DNA of 64,000 nt from Oryzomicrobium sp. (GTDB lineage Bacteria; Pseudomonadota; Gammaproteobacteria; Burkholderiales; Rhodocyclaceae): the NCBI RefSeq assembly GCF_021287045.1, contig NZ_JAJTBG010000013.1:1-64000 (forward strand), read 5' to 3'. Shown here one piece after another: positions 1 to 8,161 of the stretch (the stretch's first letter is position 1; every line of letters starts with the position of its first letter). The translations under genes were made by a program, and so were the position numbers. Below the pieces are notes generated by a model that was not told where the DNA came from, searched no databases, and was given only the letters and a program-made list of their open reading frames with translations.

Positions 1-83
1 GGGGGTCGAAGAAGACGGTGACCACCCGCGACAGCGTCAAGGACACCACGGCCATCGCCAGCACCTTTAGCGGCGACACCGTT
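1..83 (+). repeat. 83-bp cdiA repeat, copy 1
   Basis: Matches 9417-9499 with three differences, after which the two hemagglutinin regions diverge. It shows that the first gene and the cassette 4 gene come from related but distinct cdiA alleles. The match probably extends upstream of the window. Confidence 0.9.
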
Positions 84-3000
84 CAACTCCAAAGCGGCCA
101 TGATCTGACAGTTACCGGCAGCAACGTGGTATCGACCAAGGGAACGGTGCTGCAAGCGGGCAACAATCTCACCATCGAAGCTGCCCGCGAAACCCACGAA
201 GAAACCCACTTCCGCGAGGAAAAGCGCTCTGGATTCCTGACGGGCGGGGGCAGCATCACCATCGGTACCCAGCAAAAGAGCAGTGACGGGCGGATGCGGG
301 AGAACACCAGTGCGGCGAGCACCGTTGGCTCGACGGAAGGCAGCGTGATCCTCAAGGCAGGCAGCGCTTATACCCAGGTGGGCAGCCACGTGCTTGCCCC
401 GCAAGGCAACATTGCGATTTCTGCCGAGAAGGTAGACATCCTGGCGGCCGAGAACACCCTGTCGACGCGGCAGGAAGACAAGTTCAAGCAAGGGGGGCTG
501 ACGCTGGGCTTCACTACCCCAATCATTTCGGCGCTGGATACGGCGCAGCAGATGAAGAAGTCGAGTGGTCAGACAGGCGACAGCCGCATGAAAATTCTGG
601 CAGGAGCCACCACGGCGCTTGCAGCCAAGAATGCGGTGGATGCCGTTGCGCAAGACCCGGCGGCCGGTGGCGGGGTTGGCATCTCGATCATGATCGGCGG
701 CAGCCAGAACCAGTCGGTCGTCACTCGGGAAGTGAGCACGGCGGCCGGCTCCACGGTCACGGCGGGCGGCGACATCAGCATCGAAGCCAAGGGCGGCGGC
801 AAGCAAAGCGACGTCACCATCGGCGGCAGCCAAGTCAAGGCCGGTGGCGATCTGAGCGTGACGGCGGACAACGACATCAACCTCCTGGCGGCACAGAACA
901 CCGACGACCTGCAGCGCAAGAGCAGCGGCCAAAGCGGTGGAGTCGGCGTCTCGATCACCTATGGTTCCAACGGTTTTGCCTTCGGCATCACCCTGAGCGC
1001 CAGCGGCAGCAAGGGCAAGGGCAAGGGCGAAGGCAAGGACGTCAGCTGGACCGAGACCCAACTCCAGGCCGGGCAAAAGCTCGCCCTCAACTCTGGGGCC
1101 GATACCAATCTCAAGGGAGCTATCGCCGAAGGTAAGCAGATCACCGCCCAGGTTGGCGGCGATCTGAACATCGAAAGCCTGCAAGACAGCAGCGAATTCC
1201 ACAGCAAAGACCAATCGATCGGTGGCAGCGTCACCATCGGCTACGGCTTCTCGGCCTCGGTCAGCGCCTCGCAGCAAAAGCTCGACAGCACCTACAAGAG
1301 CGTGCAGGAACAAAGCGGGCTCAAGGCTGGCGATGACGGCTTCCAGGTCACGGTCAAAGGCAATACCGACCTCAAGGGCGCGGTCATCAGCAGTACCGAC
1401 AAAGCGGTCGACGACGGCAAGAACAGCCTCACCACCGGCACCCTCACCAGTAGCGAACTGCAAAACAAGGCCGAGTACAAAGGCAGCAGTGTCGGCATCG
1501 GCCTGGGCTACACCAGCACCGACTACAGCATGGTCAAGGCTGACGGTAGCCGTGCCACCCCGGCCCCCAGCAGTGGCGTTGGCACCGACGCCAAGGGCCA
1601 AGCCCAGACCGGCAGCGCCCAGACCCCAGGCAGCAGCCTACCCAGCCTAAACGGCATGTCGGCCACCCCGCCGATCGCCCTCTCTGCCAAGGGCAGCGAC
1701 AGCAGCACCACGCAAAGTGGCATCAGCGGCGGCGCCATCACGATCACGGACGACGCGGGGCAACAAGCCAAGACGGGCAAGAGCGGCGAAGAAACCATAG
1801 CCAGCCTGAACCGGGACGTTGCCACGGGCAAGGACACCGCCAACGCCCTCAAGCCCATCTTCAACGAACAGGAAATCCAGGCCGGCTTCCAGATCACGCA
1901 AAGCTTCATCCAGCAAATGGGCACCTTCCTCAACAACCGTGCCCGGGAAGCAGACGCTGCCAAAGCCGAACTCAAGAAAGAACAAGGCAAGCCTGCCGAC
2001 CAGCAAGACCCGACCAAACTCGCCCAACTGCAAAAAGCCATCGACGACGCCGCTCAATGGGGGCCCGGTGGTACCTACCGGCAACTGGCCACCGCCCTGA
2101 TGGCGGCGGCGGGTGGCAACGTCACGGGCAGCAGTGGACAATTTCTCCAGTCAGCGGCGGTGAACTACCTGCAAAGCCTAGGCGTCGAGCAAGTTAAGCG
2201 GATAGCCGACAGCCTGATGAAGGACGGCAAGCCTACGGCGGAAAGTGAAGCTACCCGAACGGCCCTGCAAGCCTTGGTCGGCTGCGCCGGTGCTGCGGCA
2301 CAAAGCCAAAGCTGCGGCGCCGGGGCCAGTGGTGCGGCGGCTAGTGTCGTGCTTAACAACATGCTCGACGTGCTGACCGGCAAGGGGGCGGATACCCTCA
2401 GTGCCCAGGAGAAGGAAGCACGGAAGAATTTGGTGACGAGCGTGGTGGCGGGGATTGCGGCTGCAGCGGGAAGCGATAATGTGGCAACGGCTACCAATGC
2501 GGCGACAATTGAAGCTGAAAATAACGCACTCGTTAAAAAGGCGGACATTAAGGTCGCATTGTCAGCCCTGAAAGCGTGCCAGGGTAAAACTTCATGCATC
2601 AAAGAAAGCCTACAAGATTTTGATAAGAAAAACCGCCAGCAGTTGGCTGATTGCAAAATTCAAGGCAATTGCGACCGCCTGGTTCAGCAGTATAAAGATG
2701 GCATCGATGGGCTAATTGCGAATCGAAATATCATTGGCGAAAAAGAGTTCAAGGCAAGCCTTCAAGATAACTTGAAGGGCATGGCCGAGGCTGTTGCCAA
2801 TGGGGTGGCTTTTGAGGCGAATCAGAAGCAATTTACCCAAGCTCTTATTGATCTTGCTCCATTGACAGGAACGGCTTCATCTTTCTATGAGCTAATCACC
2901 GGAAAGACCGTTGTTACAGAAGAGGATGCAAGCCGCTCTTTGGCGGCACTAGGGATTGTTTTAGGAGTTGCGCCTGGCGGCAAGGCTGCTTTGCATACCC

Positions 3001-3455
3001 TGGAAGGGGTTTTCGATGCCGGAAAAGTTGCGACTCAGTCTGCCAAAATGCTGGCAGAGAATCAGCTAAAAGGCGGAATATTCGAAAAATCTGTTCTAGA
3101 TTATATTTCAACCACAAAAAACACCACTGGTTATACCGCAAATATTGCGGGGCGGGCTGTTACGGTAATACCTGATGCAGGCGGGGTTAGTGGTCGCATT
3201 CTTGAGATTAAAGATGTTGCATATCTTTCCAACAGCAATCAATTTAGAGCCTATGCTAAACTTGTAGGAGAGGGTGGAGAAGCTGCCACAGGCTCTCTAA
3301 AAGGTACGGCAATTCAATTTGAGGCGATAGATCTTGTTGTTTCTCCTGGGACAAAAATATCAAAGCCTTTGCAAATATTAATTGATAAGTCAGGGGGCTC
3401 TATACGGGAATTTGATCCTCTTGCTAAAACAATGAAAGTCTGGGAGGCAATGTGA
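1..3455 (+). CDS. cdiA: CdiA-like two-partner secretion exoprotein, C-terminal part, with nuclease-like toxin domain (CT-1); 5' end outside window
   Basis: The reading frame is open from base 3, so the gene starts upstream; the first GTG at 18 is internal, because the same sequence lies inside the long frame at 9417. About the first 830 residues are filamentous-hemagglutinin repeats (many 'AGGDI', 'AGRDL', 'GSQV' turns) and an Ala/Gln-rich stretch. An AENN motif near residue 833 (nt 2513) matches the VENN motif that marks the start of the CdiA-CT region. A pretoxin resembling the PT-TG family (YELITGKTV, then VAPGGKAA) lies near residues 955-1000. The last 120 residues carry Asp1053 (IPD) and Glu1063-Lys1065 (LEIKDV), the D...ExK pattern of PD-(D/E)XK nucleases, and resemble Tox-REase-7. 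From about nt 2500 the DNA becomes AT-rich, as usual for exchangeable toxin ends. Known for the family: the protein is displayed on the cell surface and delivers its C-terminus into neighbours. The nuclease activity is inferred. Confidence 0.88.
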   Translation, partial: GSKKTVTTRDSVKDTTAIASTFSGDTVQLQSGHDLTVTGSNVVSTKGTVLQAGNNLTIEAARETHEETHFREEKRSGFLTGGGSITIGTQQKSSDGRMRENTSAASTVGSTEGSVILKAGSAYTQVGSHVLAPQGNIAISAEKVDILAAENTLSTRQEDKFKQGGLTLGFTTPIISALDTAQQMKKSSGQTGDSRMKILAGATTALAAKNAVDAVAQDPAAGGGVGISIMIGGSQNQSVVTREVSTAAGSTVTAGGDISIEAKGGGKQSDVTIGGSQVKAGGDLSVTADNDINLLAAQNTDDLQRKSSGQSGGVGVSITYGSNGFAFGITLSASGSKGKGKGEGKDVSWTETQLQAGQKLALNSGADTNLKGAIAEGKQITAQVGGDLNIESLQDSSEFHSKDQSIGGSVTIGYGFSASVSASQQKLDSTYKSVQEQSGLKAGDDGFQVTVKGNTDLKGAVISSTDKAVDDGKNSLTTGTLTSSELQNKAEYKGSSVGIGLGYTSTDYSMVKADGSRATPAPSSGVGTDAKGQAQTGSAQTPGSSLPSLNGMSATPPIALSAKGSDSSTTQSGISGGAITITDDAGQQAKTGKSGEETIASLNRDVATGKDTANALKPIFNEQEIQAGFQITQSFIQQMGTFLNNRAREADAAKAELKKEQGKPADQQDPTKLAQLQKAIDDAAQWGPGGTYRQLATALMAAAGGNVTGSSGQFLQSAAVNYLQSLGVEQVKRIADSLMKDGKPTAESEATRTALQALVGCAGAAAQSQSCGAGASGAAASVVLNNMLDVLTGKGADTLSAQEKEARKNLVTSVVAGIAAAAGSDNVATATNAATIEAENNALVKKADIKVALSALKACQGKTSCIKESLQDFDKKNRQQLADCKIQGNCDRLVQQYKDGIDGLIANRNIIGEKEFKASLQDNLKGMAEAVANGVAFEANQKQFTQALIDLAPLTGTASSFYELITGKTVVTEEDASRSLAALGIVLGVAPGGKAALHTLEGVFDAGKVATQSAKMLAENQLKGGIFEKSVLDYISTTKNTTGYTANIAGRAVTVIPDAGGVSGRILEIKDVAYLSNSNQFRAYAKLVGEGGEAATGSLKGTAIQFEAIDLVVSPGTKISKPLQILIDKSGGSIREFDPLAKTMKVWEAM
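814..1427 (+). repeat. 614-bp direct repeat, copy 1 (inside cdiA)
   Basis: This stretch of hemagglutinin repeat recurs at 6411-7024 with one mismatch that I could find (C824 against T6421). It shows how much of the first cdiA was copied into the 5' end of cassette 3. Near identity implies recent duplication or continuing gene conversion. Confidence 0.95.
2890..3032 (+). repeat. 143-bp pretoxin (PT-TG-like) repeat, copy 1
   Basis: Matches 5386-5528 with 11 differences by eye; all but one (Val to Ile) are silent. It encodes the conserved pretoxin segment just before the variable toxin domain and marks the splice point between cassettes 1 and 2. Confidence 0.9.
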
Positions 3456-4309
3456 AAAGCAGAATTCTAGAGTGCAGAGTTAATTCCTTGCTTGGTGTGA
3501 TGTTAGATGATGCCGAATCTTTTACCAATGCATTTAAATGCATTTTGACAAACTTTCCAGAGGCCGCCCCGGAAAGATGGAATATTGTTGAGCCAATCAA
3601 CAAACCGTTTGATATTCACGAAATTGAGAAGAAAGCGAGTTCTAGTAATTTTGATATGCTATGGAAAAGAATTTCTTACCCCAAAGGTTGGGGCAGTATT
3701 CAAAAAATAACTTACCCCAAAAAAGGAGCTCAACATGCTAGATTTGACTTTGAGCTAAAAATAAGGCGCGACCTAGAGAGTAAGCTTTGTTGTTTCTTGA
3801 AAAAAATAGCATCTAAATTTTCGACTGACTACATATCCATTAATTTTTCTCACCCTGAATATTGTAGATTTCAAAGACTAAGTGATGGAGAGTTTGTGCC
3901 AACATGGGTACTAAGAAAATGGCTGCCTGACATATTCTGGGGGCAAATATTTGGTCGGCCTTACATTGATCTTTTTGGAATGGAAAAACTACTCTCATGC
4001 CCAGCCTACAAAGTTGAGATGATTTCCGATGACTTGGTTTATATGCAGATAACAGAGTCAATTTTTGATGCTGCGGAAGATTATTCTTATTTTGATGCCA
4101 AGAGAAATGAAGCCAAGATGTTTTTGGATGACAATATATTTTTCGATCCTGAAAAATCCGTGGAATACGTGAGAAGACTTCAATCGCAAGGGCCAGAAAT
4201 TTTTGAAGCCAACAAGATTTTTCCTGAGGATCATATATATAAAACCCCGGAATTCAAAATTGATAAACTCTCTCCAATTAATTGGTTTGGCGGAAAAATG
4301 TCGCAATAA
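3452..4309 (+). CDS. cdiI: Putative CDI immunity protein 1 (CdiI-1)
   Basis: A 285-residue soluble protein that starts at a GTG overlapping the TGA of the toxin gene by 4 bp (GTGA). No signal peptide or membrane segment is visible. It is AT-rich, Lys- and Phe/Tyr-rich and quite unlike the GC-rich flanking DNA. I do not recognise the family with certainty; the length and the WVLRKWLPDIFWGQIFGRPY stretch are compatible with one of the large cytoplasmic Imm families. Its role is inferred from position: in CDI systems the gene directly after the toxin encodes the cognate immunity protein, and translational coupling ensures it is made with the toxin. A cytoplasmic immunity protein fits the nuclease-like CT-1. 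Confidence 0.75.
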   Translation: MKSRILECRVNSLLGVMLDDAESFTNAFKCILTNFPEAAPERWNIVEPINKPFDIHEIEKKASSSNFDMLWKRISYPKGWGSIQKITYPKKGAQHARFDFELKIRRDLESKLCCFLKKIASKFSTDYISINFSHPEYCRFQRLSDGEFVPTWVLRKWLPDIFWGQIFGRPYIDLFGMEKLLSCPAYKVEMISDDLVYMQITESIFDAAEDYSYFDAKRNEAKMFLDDNIFFDPEKSVEYVRRLQSQGPEIFEANKIFPEDHIYKTPEFKIDKLSPINWFGGKMSQ

Positions 4310-4376
4310 AATGTTTTTTGAAACCAGAATAAAATTGTGATGTGAAACCAGCGATTATGGGTGGCGATAAATTTTG

Positions 4377-5381
4377 TGTCCTGGATGATTCCCTTATTTT
4401 CCGCTGGCGTGGTTTACTGCTGGCGCGGGACATTCTCCAGGAACTGAAGCAATGCAAGTGAGACTGCACAAGAACGCCACGACGACCCCGAAGACGCCAG
4501 AGCAGCGACCTGCCCATGACAGTCCTGGCCGAGCGCCTGGGCGTCGCGGTCGAGACCATTTGCCCGCTGGAAGCACCGGGATTCGGTCGAGGACCGCTCC
4601 CACACCCCCCATCGCCTGCAAACCACTCTCAGCACCGAGCAGGAAGCCCTCGTCCTCATCTTGAGGAAGAGCCTCGATCTGTCCCTGGACGACCTTCTTG
4701 CCGTCGTCCATGAGTTCATTCACCCCACGATCACCCGCTCCGCCTTGCATCGCATGCTCAAGCGGCATGGCGTCTCGAAGCGCGAGTCGGTCGAAACAGA
4801 CAAGCCCAAGCCCTTCAAGGCCTACGTACTCGGCTTCGTTCATATCGATGTGAAGTACCTGCCGCAGATGGCGAACGAAGACCGGCGGCGCTACCTGTTC
4901 GTCGCCATCGACCGCGCCACCCGCTGGGTCTTCATCACCGTGTATGCCACCAAGACGGCGATCAACGCCAAGCGCTTTCTAGCGGCGCTGGCTAAGGCGG
5001 CGCCGTTCTACATCCGTACTCTCCTGACCGACAATGGCAAGGAATTCACCGACCGCTTCATCACCTCGGGCGAACGTATCCCGACGGGGAAACACGCCTT
5101 CGATCAACTCTGCGCTGAACTGGGCATTGAGCATCAACTGACCAAACCGAAGCACCCGCAAACCAACGGCATGGTCGAGCGCTTCATCGGTCGCATCGCT
5201 GACTTGCTGCGCACTCACCATTTCCGTTTGGGTGAGGAGCTGGAGACCACGCTCGCGCGCTATGCCAGCCTCTACTGCCGCAGAAAGCTTTGGGCCATAT
5301 CAGTCCCGTCCAGGCCATGAAGAAATGGCAGCTCTCAAACCCGGACCTCTTTTATAAACAGGTCGTTAATCTTCCGGGACA
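4377..5381 (+). mobile_element. IS481-family insertion sequence remnant
   Basis: An element of about 1 kb, the usual IS481 size. Imperfect 14-bp terminal inverted repeats (12 of 14 match) lie at 4377-4390 (TGTCCTGGATGATT) and 5368-5381 (AATCTTCCGGGACA). The true ends may extend a few bases outward. The left flank is the short AT-rich tail after immunity gene 1; the right flank is the pretoxin repeat of cassette 2. The transposase inside is broken by frameshifts, so the copy is not autonomous. Its position exactly at a cassette joint suggests it took part in the rearrangement or landed on the joint later. Confidence 0.8.
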
Positions 5382-5391
5382 TGACAGCTAA
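4452..5391 (+). pseudogene. IS481-family transposase, multiply frameshifted
   Basis: Three frames are needed to rebuild the protein. The start (MQVRLHKNATTTPKT) is in the frame of 4452. The helix-turn-helix (MTVLAERLGVAVETI) is in the frame of 4516. The remainder, from about 4595, contains the rve/DDE integrase core with D (HIDVKYL), D (LTDNGKEF) and E (NGMVERFIGR). A further frameshift near 5270 cuts off the tail, which reads KKWQLSNPDLFYKQVVNLPG in another frame and ends at TAA 5389-5391. The longest intact piece is about 219 residues (4661-5320). It should be inactive. Confidence 0.85.
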
Positions 5392-5942
5392 TCACCGGAA
5401 AGACCGTTATTACAGAAGAGGACGCAAGCCGCTCTTTGGCGGCACTAGGGATCGTTTTAGGAGTAGCGCCTGGCGGCAAGGCTGCTTTGCATACCCTGGA
5501 AGGGGTTTTTGACGCAGGGAAGGTCGCAGAAAGCATTTCTCCTGTAAAAGAATTAAAAGTGGCCTCTGATAAGGAGCTAAAATTAAGAGAGGTTGTTGGT
5601 GATGGCTTAGAGCATGACCATATTCCTTCTTTTGCTGCACTCCTCGCAGCAAAAGAGATGGAATTAGGCAGGCCTCTTACAAAAGCTGAGGAAAAGACTT
5701 TATATAAAAATGCGACCGCTATCGAGGTTCCTAAGGGTATTCATATAGAAAGCCCAATATATGGTGGAAAAAACAACATTAGCCAAGCTAGAATGGATGC
5801 TTTCGACTTATGTGGTGCTGTTTGTAGAGACACTACGGCGCTTCGAATCGATTTATTAAATCGAGGCTATGACGAAAAAATCGTCAACCAGGCTATTAAA
5901 GAAGTAATCGATAGAAACAAATTGATTGGAGTTATTAAATGA
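5385..5942 (+). CDS. Orphan CDI toxin module CT-2 (N-terminally truncated)
   Basis: The frame opens right after an in-frame TGA at 5382 and has no convincing start; a TTG at 5436 is the only candidate and lies inside the pretoxin. The first 48 residues repeat the PT-TG-like pretoxin of CT-1 almost exactly. The unique toxin part begins around residue 50 and has a conserved-looking core LEHDHIPSFAA, then RPLTKAEEKTLYKNA, then YGGKNN and a C-terminal helix with two Cys (LCGAVCRDT). The HxH and downstream polar residues recall HNH/His-Me-finger nucleases, but I cannot assign a family. There is no secretion signal and no TPS domain, so it can act only if recombined onto a full cdiA. It is AT-rich and overlaps the next gene by 4 bp. 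Confidence 0.75.
   Translation, partial: QLITGKTVITEEDASRSLAALGIVLGVAPGGKAALHTLEGVFDAGKVAESISPVKELKVASDKELKLREVVGDGLEHDHIPSFAALLAAKEMELGRPLTKAEEKTLYKNATAIEVPKGIHIESPIYGGKNNISQARMDAFDLCGAVCRDTTALRIDLLNRGYDEKIVNQAIKEVIDRNKLIGVIK
5386..5528 (+). repeat. 143-bp pretoxin (PT-TG-like) repeat, copy 2
   Basis: Second copy of the pretoxin segment, immediately right of the IS481 remnant. Beyond 5528 the sequence has no similarity to CT-1. Confidence 0.9.
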
Positions 5943-6397
5943 GCTTGGCGCTTTTTGATTTCATCCCAACCCTTGGGCACTATGAGGAGTCGAAGGAAGT
6001 TGCCACTATTTTCAATAAAATCGAGGGCGAGCCAATAGTTTCTCATGGCTCTGAAAATCTTCCTGCCGAACTTCGGACAAAATATTATCAATTCCTTTCT
6101 TCTGGAATTGAATTTGGGTTTCGCTCGAACAAACTAAATCATATTCATTTTTACCCAAGAGATCACGAAGGATATTGTTGTTACGATGGGTTGGTCGGTG
6201 GGTTTAAAGCCTGTGACATAGATGAAAAAAATTCAGACTTAATTTTTTCTGGAGAAAAAACCTCAGGCGGAGGATATGATGACAGTCTTTTAGGGTATAT
6301 TTTTCGCTGGGTAAAATATAATTTTTATAATTACTCAATCAGAATTGAATTTGATAAGAATGGGCATGCGCGGCTAATTTCAATATTGAATAAATAA
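5939..6397 (+). CDS. Putative CDI immunity protein 2
   Basis: A 152-residue protein starting at ATG inside the ATGA overlap with CT-2. It is soluble, aromatic-rich and AT-rich, with no signal peptide. Motifs visible are HIHFYPRDHEGYCCYDGL and a C-terminal YSIRIEFDKNGHARL. I do not recognise the family. The role is inferred from the toxin/immunity order and from the coupling, which is the same in all four cassettes. It needs its own promoter if CT-2 is untranslated; the AT-rich CT-2 gene could hold one, but I could not single one out. Confidence 0.7.
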   Translation: MSLALFDFIPTLGHYEESKEVATIFNKIEGEPIVSHGSENLPAELRTKYYQFLSSGIEFGFRSNKLNHIHFYPRDHEGYCCYDGLVGGFKACDIDEKNSDLIFSGEKTSGGGYDDSLLGYIFRWVKYNFYNYSIRIEFDKNGHARLISILNK

Positions 6398-8161
6398 AAC
6401 AATCTTCATTTCACCATCGGTGGCAGCCAAGTCAAGGCCGGTGGCGATCTGAGCGTGACGGCGGACAACGACATCAACCTCCTGGCGGCACAGAACACCG
6501 ACGACCTGCAGCGCAAGAGCAGCGGCCAAAGCGGTGGAGTCGGCGTCTCGATCACCTATGGTTCCAACGGTTTTGCCTTCGGCATCACCCTGAGCGCCAG
6601 CGGCAGCAAGGGCAAGGGCAAGGGCGAAGGCAAGGACGTCAGCTGGACCGAGACCCAACTCCAGGCCGGGCAAAAGCTCGCCCTCAACTCTGGGGCCGAT
6701 ACCAATCTCAAGGGAGCTATCGCCGAAGGTAAGCAGATCACCGCCCAGGTTGGCGGCGATCTGAACATCGAAAGCCTGCAAGACAGCAGCGAATTCCACA
6801 GCAAAGACCAATCGATCGGTGGCAGCGTCACCATCGGCTACGGCTTCTCGGCCTCGGTCAGCGCCTCGCAGCAAAAGCTCGACAGCACCTACAAGAGCGT
6901 GCAGGAACAAAGCGGGCTCAAGGCTGGCGATGACGGCTTCCAGGTCACGGTCAAAGGCAATACCGACCTCAAGGGCGCGGTCATCAGCAGTACCGACAAA
7001 GCGGTCGACGACGGCAAGAACAGCTTCAGTACGGAAGGAACACTCACACTGTCGAATCTGGAAAACAGAGCCGATTACGATGGCAAGGCTACTGGCGTCA
7101 ATTTGGGCGCTGGTATGAAGCTCGATGGATCGCAAGCAGCAATGGGAAGTGGTGCTGGTGTGGGCAAAGAAAGTGGGAGCGCAGCCAGTACAACAGAGTC
7201 GGGTATCAGTGGCCTTGCTGGCAACACGACAATCAGAACTGGAGACAGTGCTAACGGCATCACCAAGATTTTTGACGCACAAAAAGTGCAGGAAAGCTTG
7301 GATGCCCAGGTCAAGATTACCCAGGCATTTGGGGAAAAAGCAGGGAAAGTTGTTGCTGACTATGCCAAAGAGCAGCGGTCAGCGTTGTATGCACAGCTTA
7401 AAAATGCCACTAGTGATGAAGATATTTCCTCTATCAAAGGAAAAATTCAGGAAATTAATAATGAAGAGCGTGTTTTAAACGTGCTCATTGGAGCAGTTAG
7501 CGGTATGGGTGGAAATATTCTGCTCAAAGAGAGTCTGTCCTTAGGGGCGGAGAAGATGAGAGAAATTACTATTGAAAATTCAAGTCTATTCAAAGGTGTT
7601 TCTGATGGGAAAACGGTGCTGAATAATGTGTCCGGAGTGAGCGAAGGTGTTCGTGGAGATGGAACAAAGGGCGGTGGAACGCGAGTTGATCTAGATAATA
7701 TATGTGGTGTGGATAATTTTAGGTGTGTAACAACTATTGATAGTAATGGAAATCGAATTCTTGATCTAAAAGATGGGATGGTTCAGTGGGATTCAGATGC
7801 TGCAAAAGGTATGACACTAGCTGAGTTTTTAAACTCTCAGGAGGGACAAAAAGCAGCAGGAGCAACGGGGGGTATTCAAGGATGGAAGGGAACGTTGTTT
7901 GGAGTGCCTTATGCTGCTGGGAGTTGGCAGGATAAGCTGATAGAAGCATTTGGAGGGACGCATGATTATATCGGGGGGCAGGTTACTGGGCTATACGATG
8001 AACAAGGGAATACTAAGCGTGGTATGAGTGATACTGAACGATTTATTCGTGATCGTGTATCTGAAGCTGCAATTTTGCCATCAGCACCATTTGCAATGGC
8101 CGAATTGTTACCTCCTGAAGTCTGGAAAGGAATTTCGATCCTGTTAGGGGGCGCAAGATGA
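6398..8161 (+). CDS. Orphan CDI toxin module CT-3 carrying a 614-bp piece of cdiA
   Basis: The frame follows the stop of immunity gene 2 directly; the first plausible start (GTG 6455) lies within copied repeat sequence. About residues 1-205 are hemagglutinin repeats identical to the first cdiA. The following region (about 205-360) is Ser/Gly-rich and then alpha-helical (QVKITQAFGEKAGKVVADYA). The toxin entry is marked by MREITIENSS in place of VENN. The last 210 residues contain RVDLDNICGVDNFRC, QGWKGTLFGVPYAAGSW, GGTHDYIGG and a C-terminal FAMAELLPPEVWKGISILL. I know this as a recurring end of hemagglutinin-like exoproteins but cannot name an activity. It has no signal peptide or TPS domain, so it is probably a silent donor cassette. 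Confidence 0.75.
   Translation, partial: NNLHFTIGGSQVKAGGDLSVTADNDINLLAAQNTDDLQRKSSGQSGGVGVSITYGSNGFAFGITLSASGSKGKGKGEGKDVSWTETQLQAGQKLALNSGADTNLKGAIAEGKQITAQVGGDLNIESLQDSSEFHSKDQSIGGSVTIGYGFSASVSASQQKLDSTYKSVQEQSGLKAGDDGFQVTVKGNTDLKGAVISSTDKAVDDGKNSFSTEGTLTLSNLENRADYDGKATGVNLGAGMKLDGSQAAMGSGAGVGKESGSAASTTESGISGLAGNTTIRTGDSANGITKIFDAQKVQESLDAQVKITQAFGEKAGKVVADYAKEQRSALYAQLKNATSDEDISSIKGKIQEINNEERVLNVLIGAVSGMGGNILLKESLSLGAEKMREITIENSSLFKGVSDGKTVLNNVSGVSEGVRGDGTKGGGTRVDLDNICGVDNFRCVTTIDSNGNRILDLKDGMVQWDSDAAKGMTLAEFLNSQEGQKAAGATGGIQGWKGTLFGVPYAAGSWQDKLIEAFGGTHDYIGGQVTGLYDEQGNTKRGMSDTERFIRDRVSEAAILPSAPFAMAELLPPEVWKGISILLGGAR
6411..7024 (+). repeat. 614-bp direct repeat, copy 2 (5' end of cassette 3)
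   Basis: Near-perfect copy of 814-1427. It begins 14 bases after the stop of immunity gene 2 and ends in the middle of a codon run (KNS), after which the two proteins diverge completely. It is long enough to support homologous recombination between cdiA and the downstream cassette. Confidence 0.95.

Noticed and set aside
1000-1040. Short GGCAAG tandem in cdiA as a phase-variable repeat
   Set aside because: The unit is 6 bp and in frame (Gly-Lys repeats), with only a few imperfect copies, so slippage would not switch the frame.
6455-8161. Translation of CT-3 as an independent protein from GTG 6455
   Set aside because: The GTG is an internal codon of the copied hemagglutinin repeat, without a ribosome site; it is better seen as a truncated cassette.
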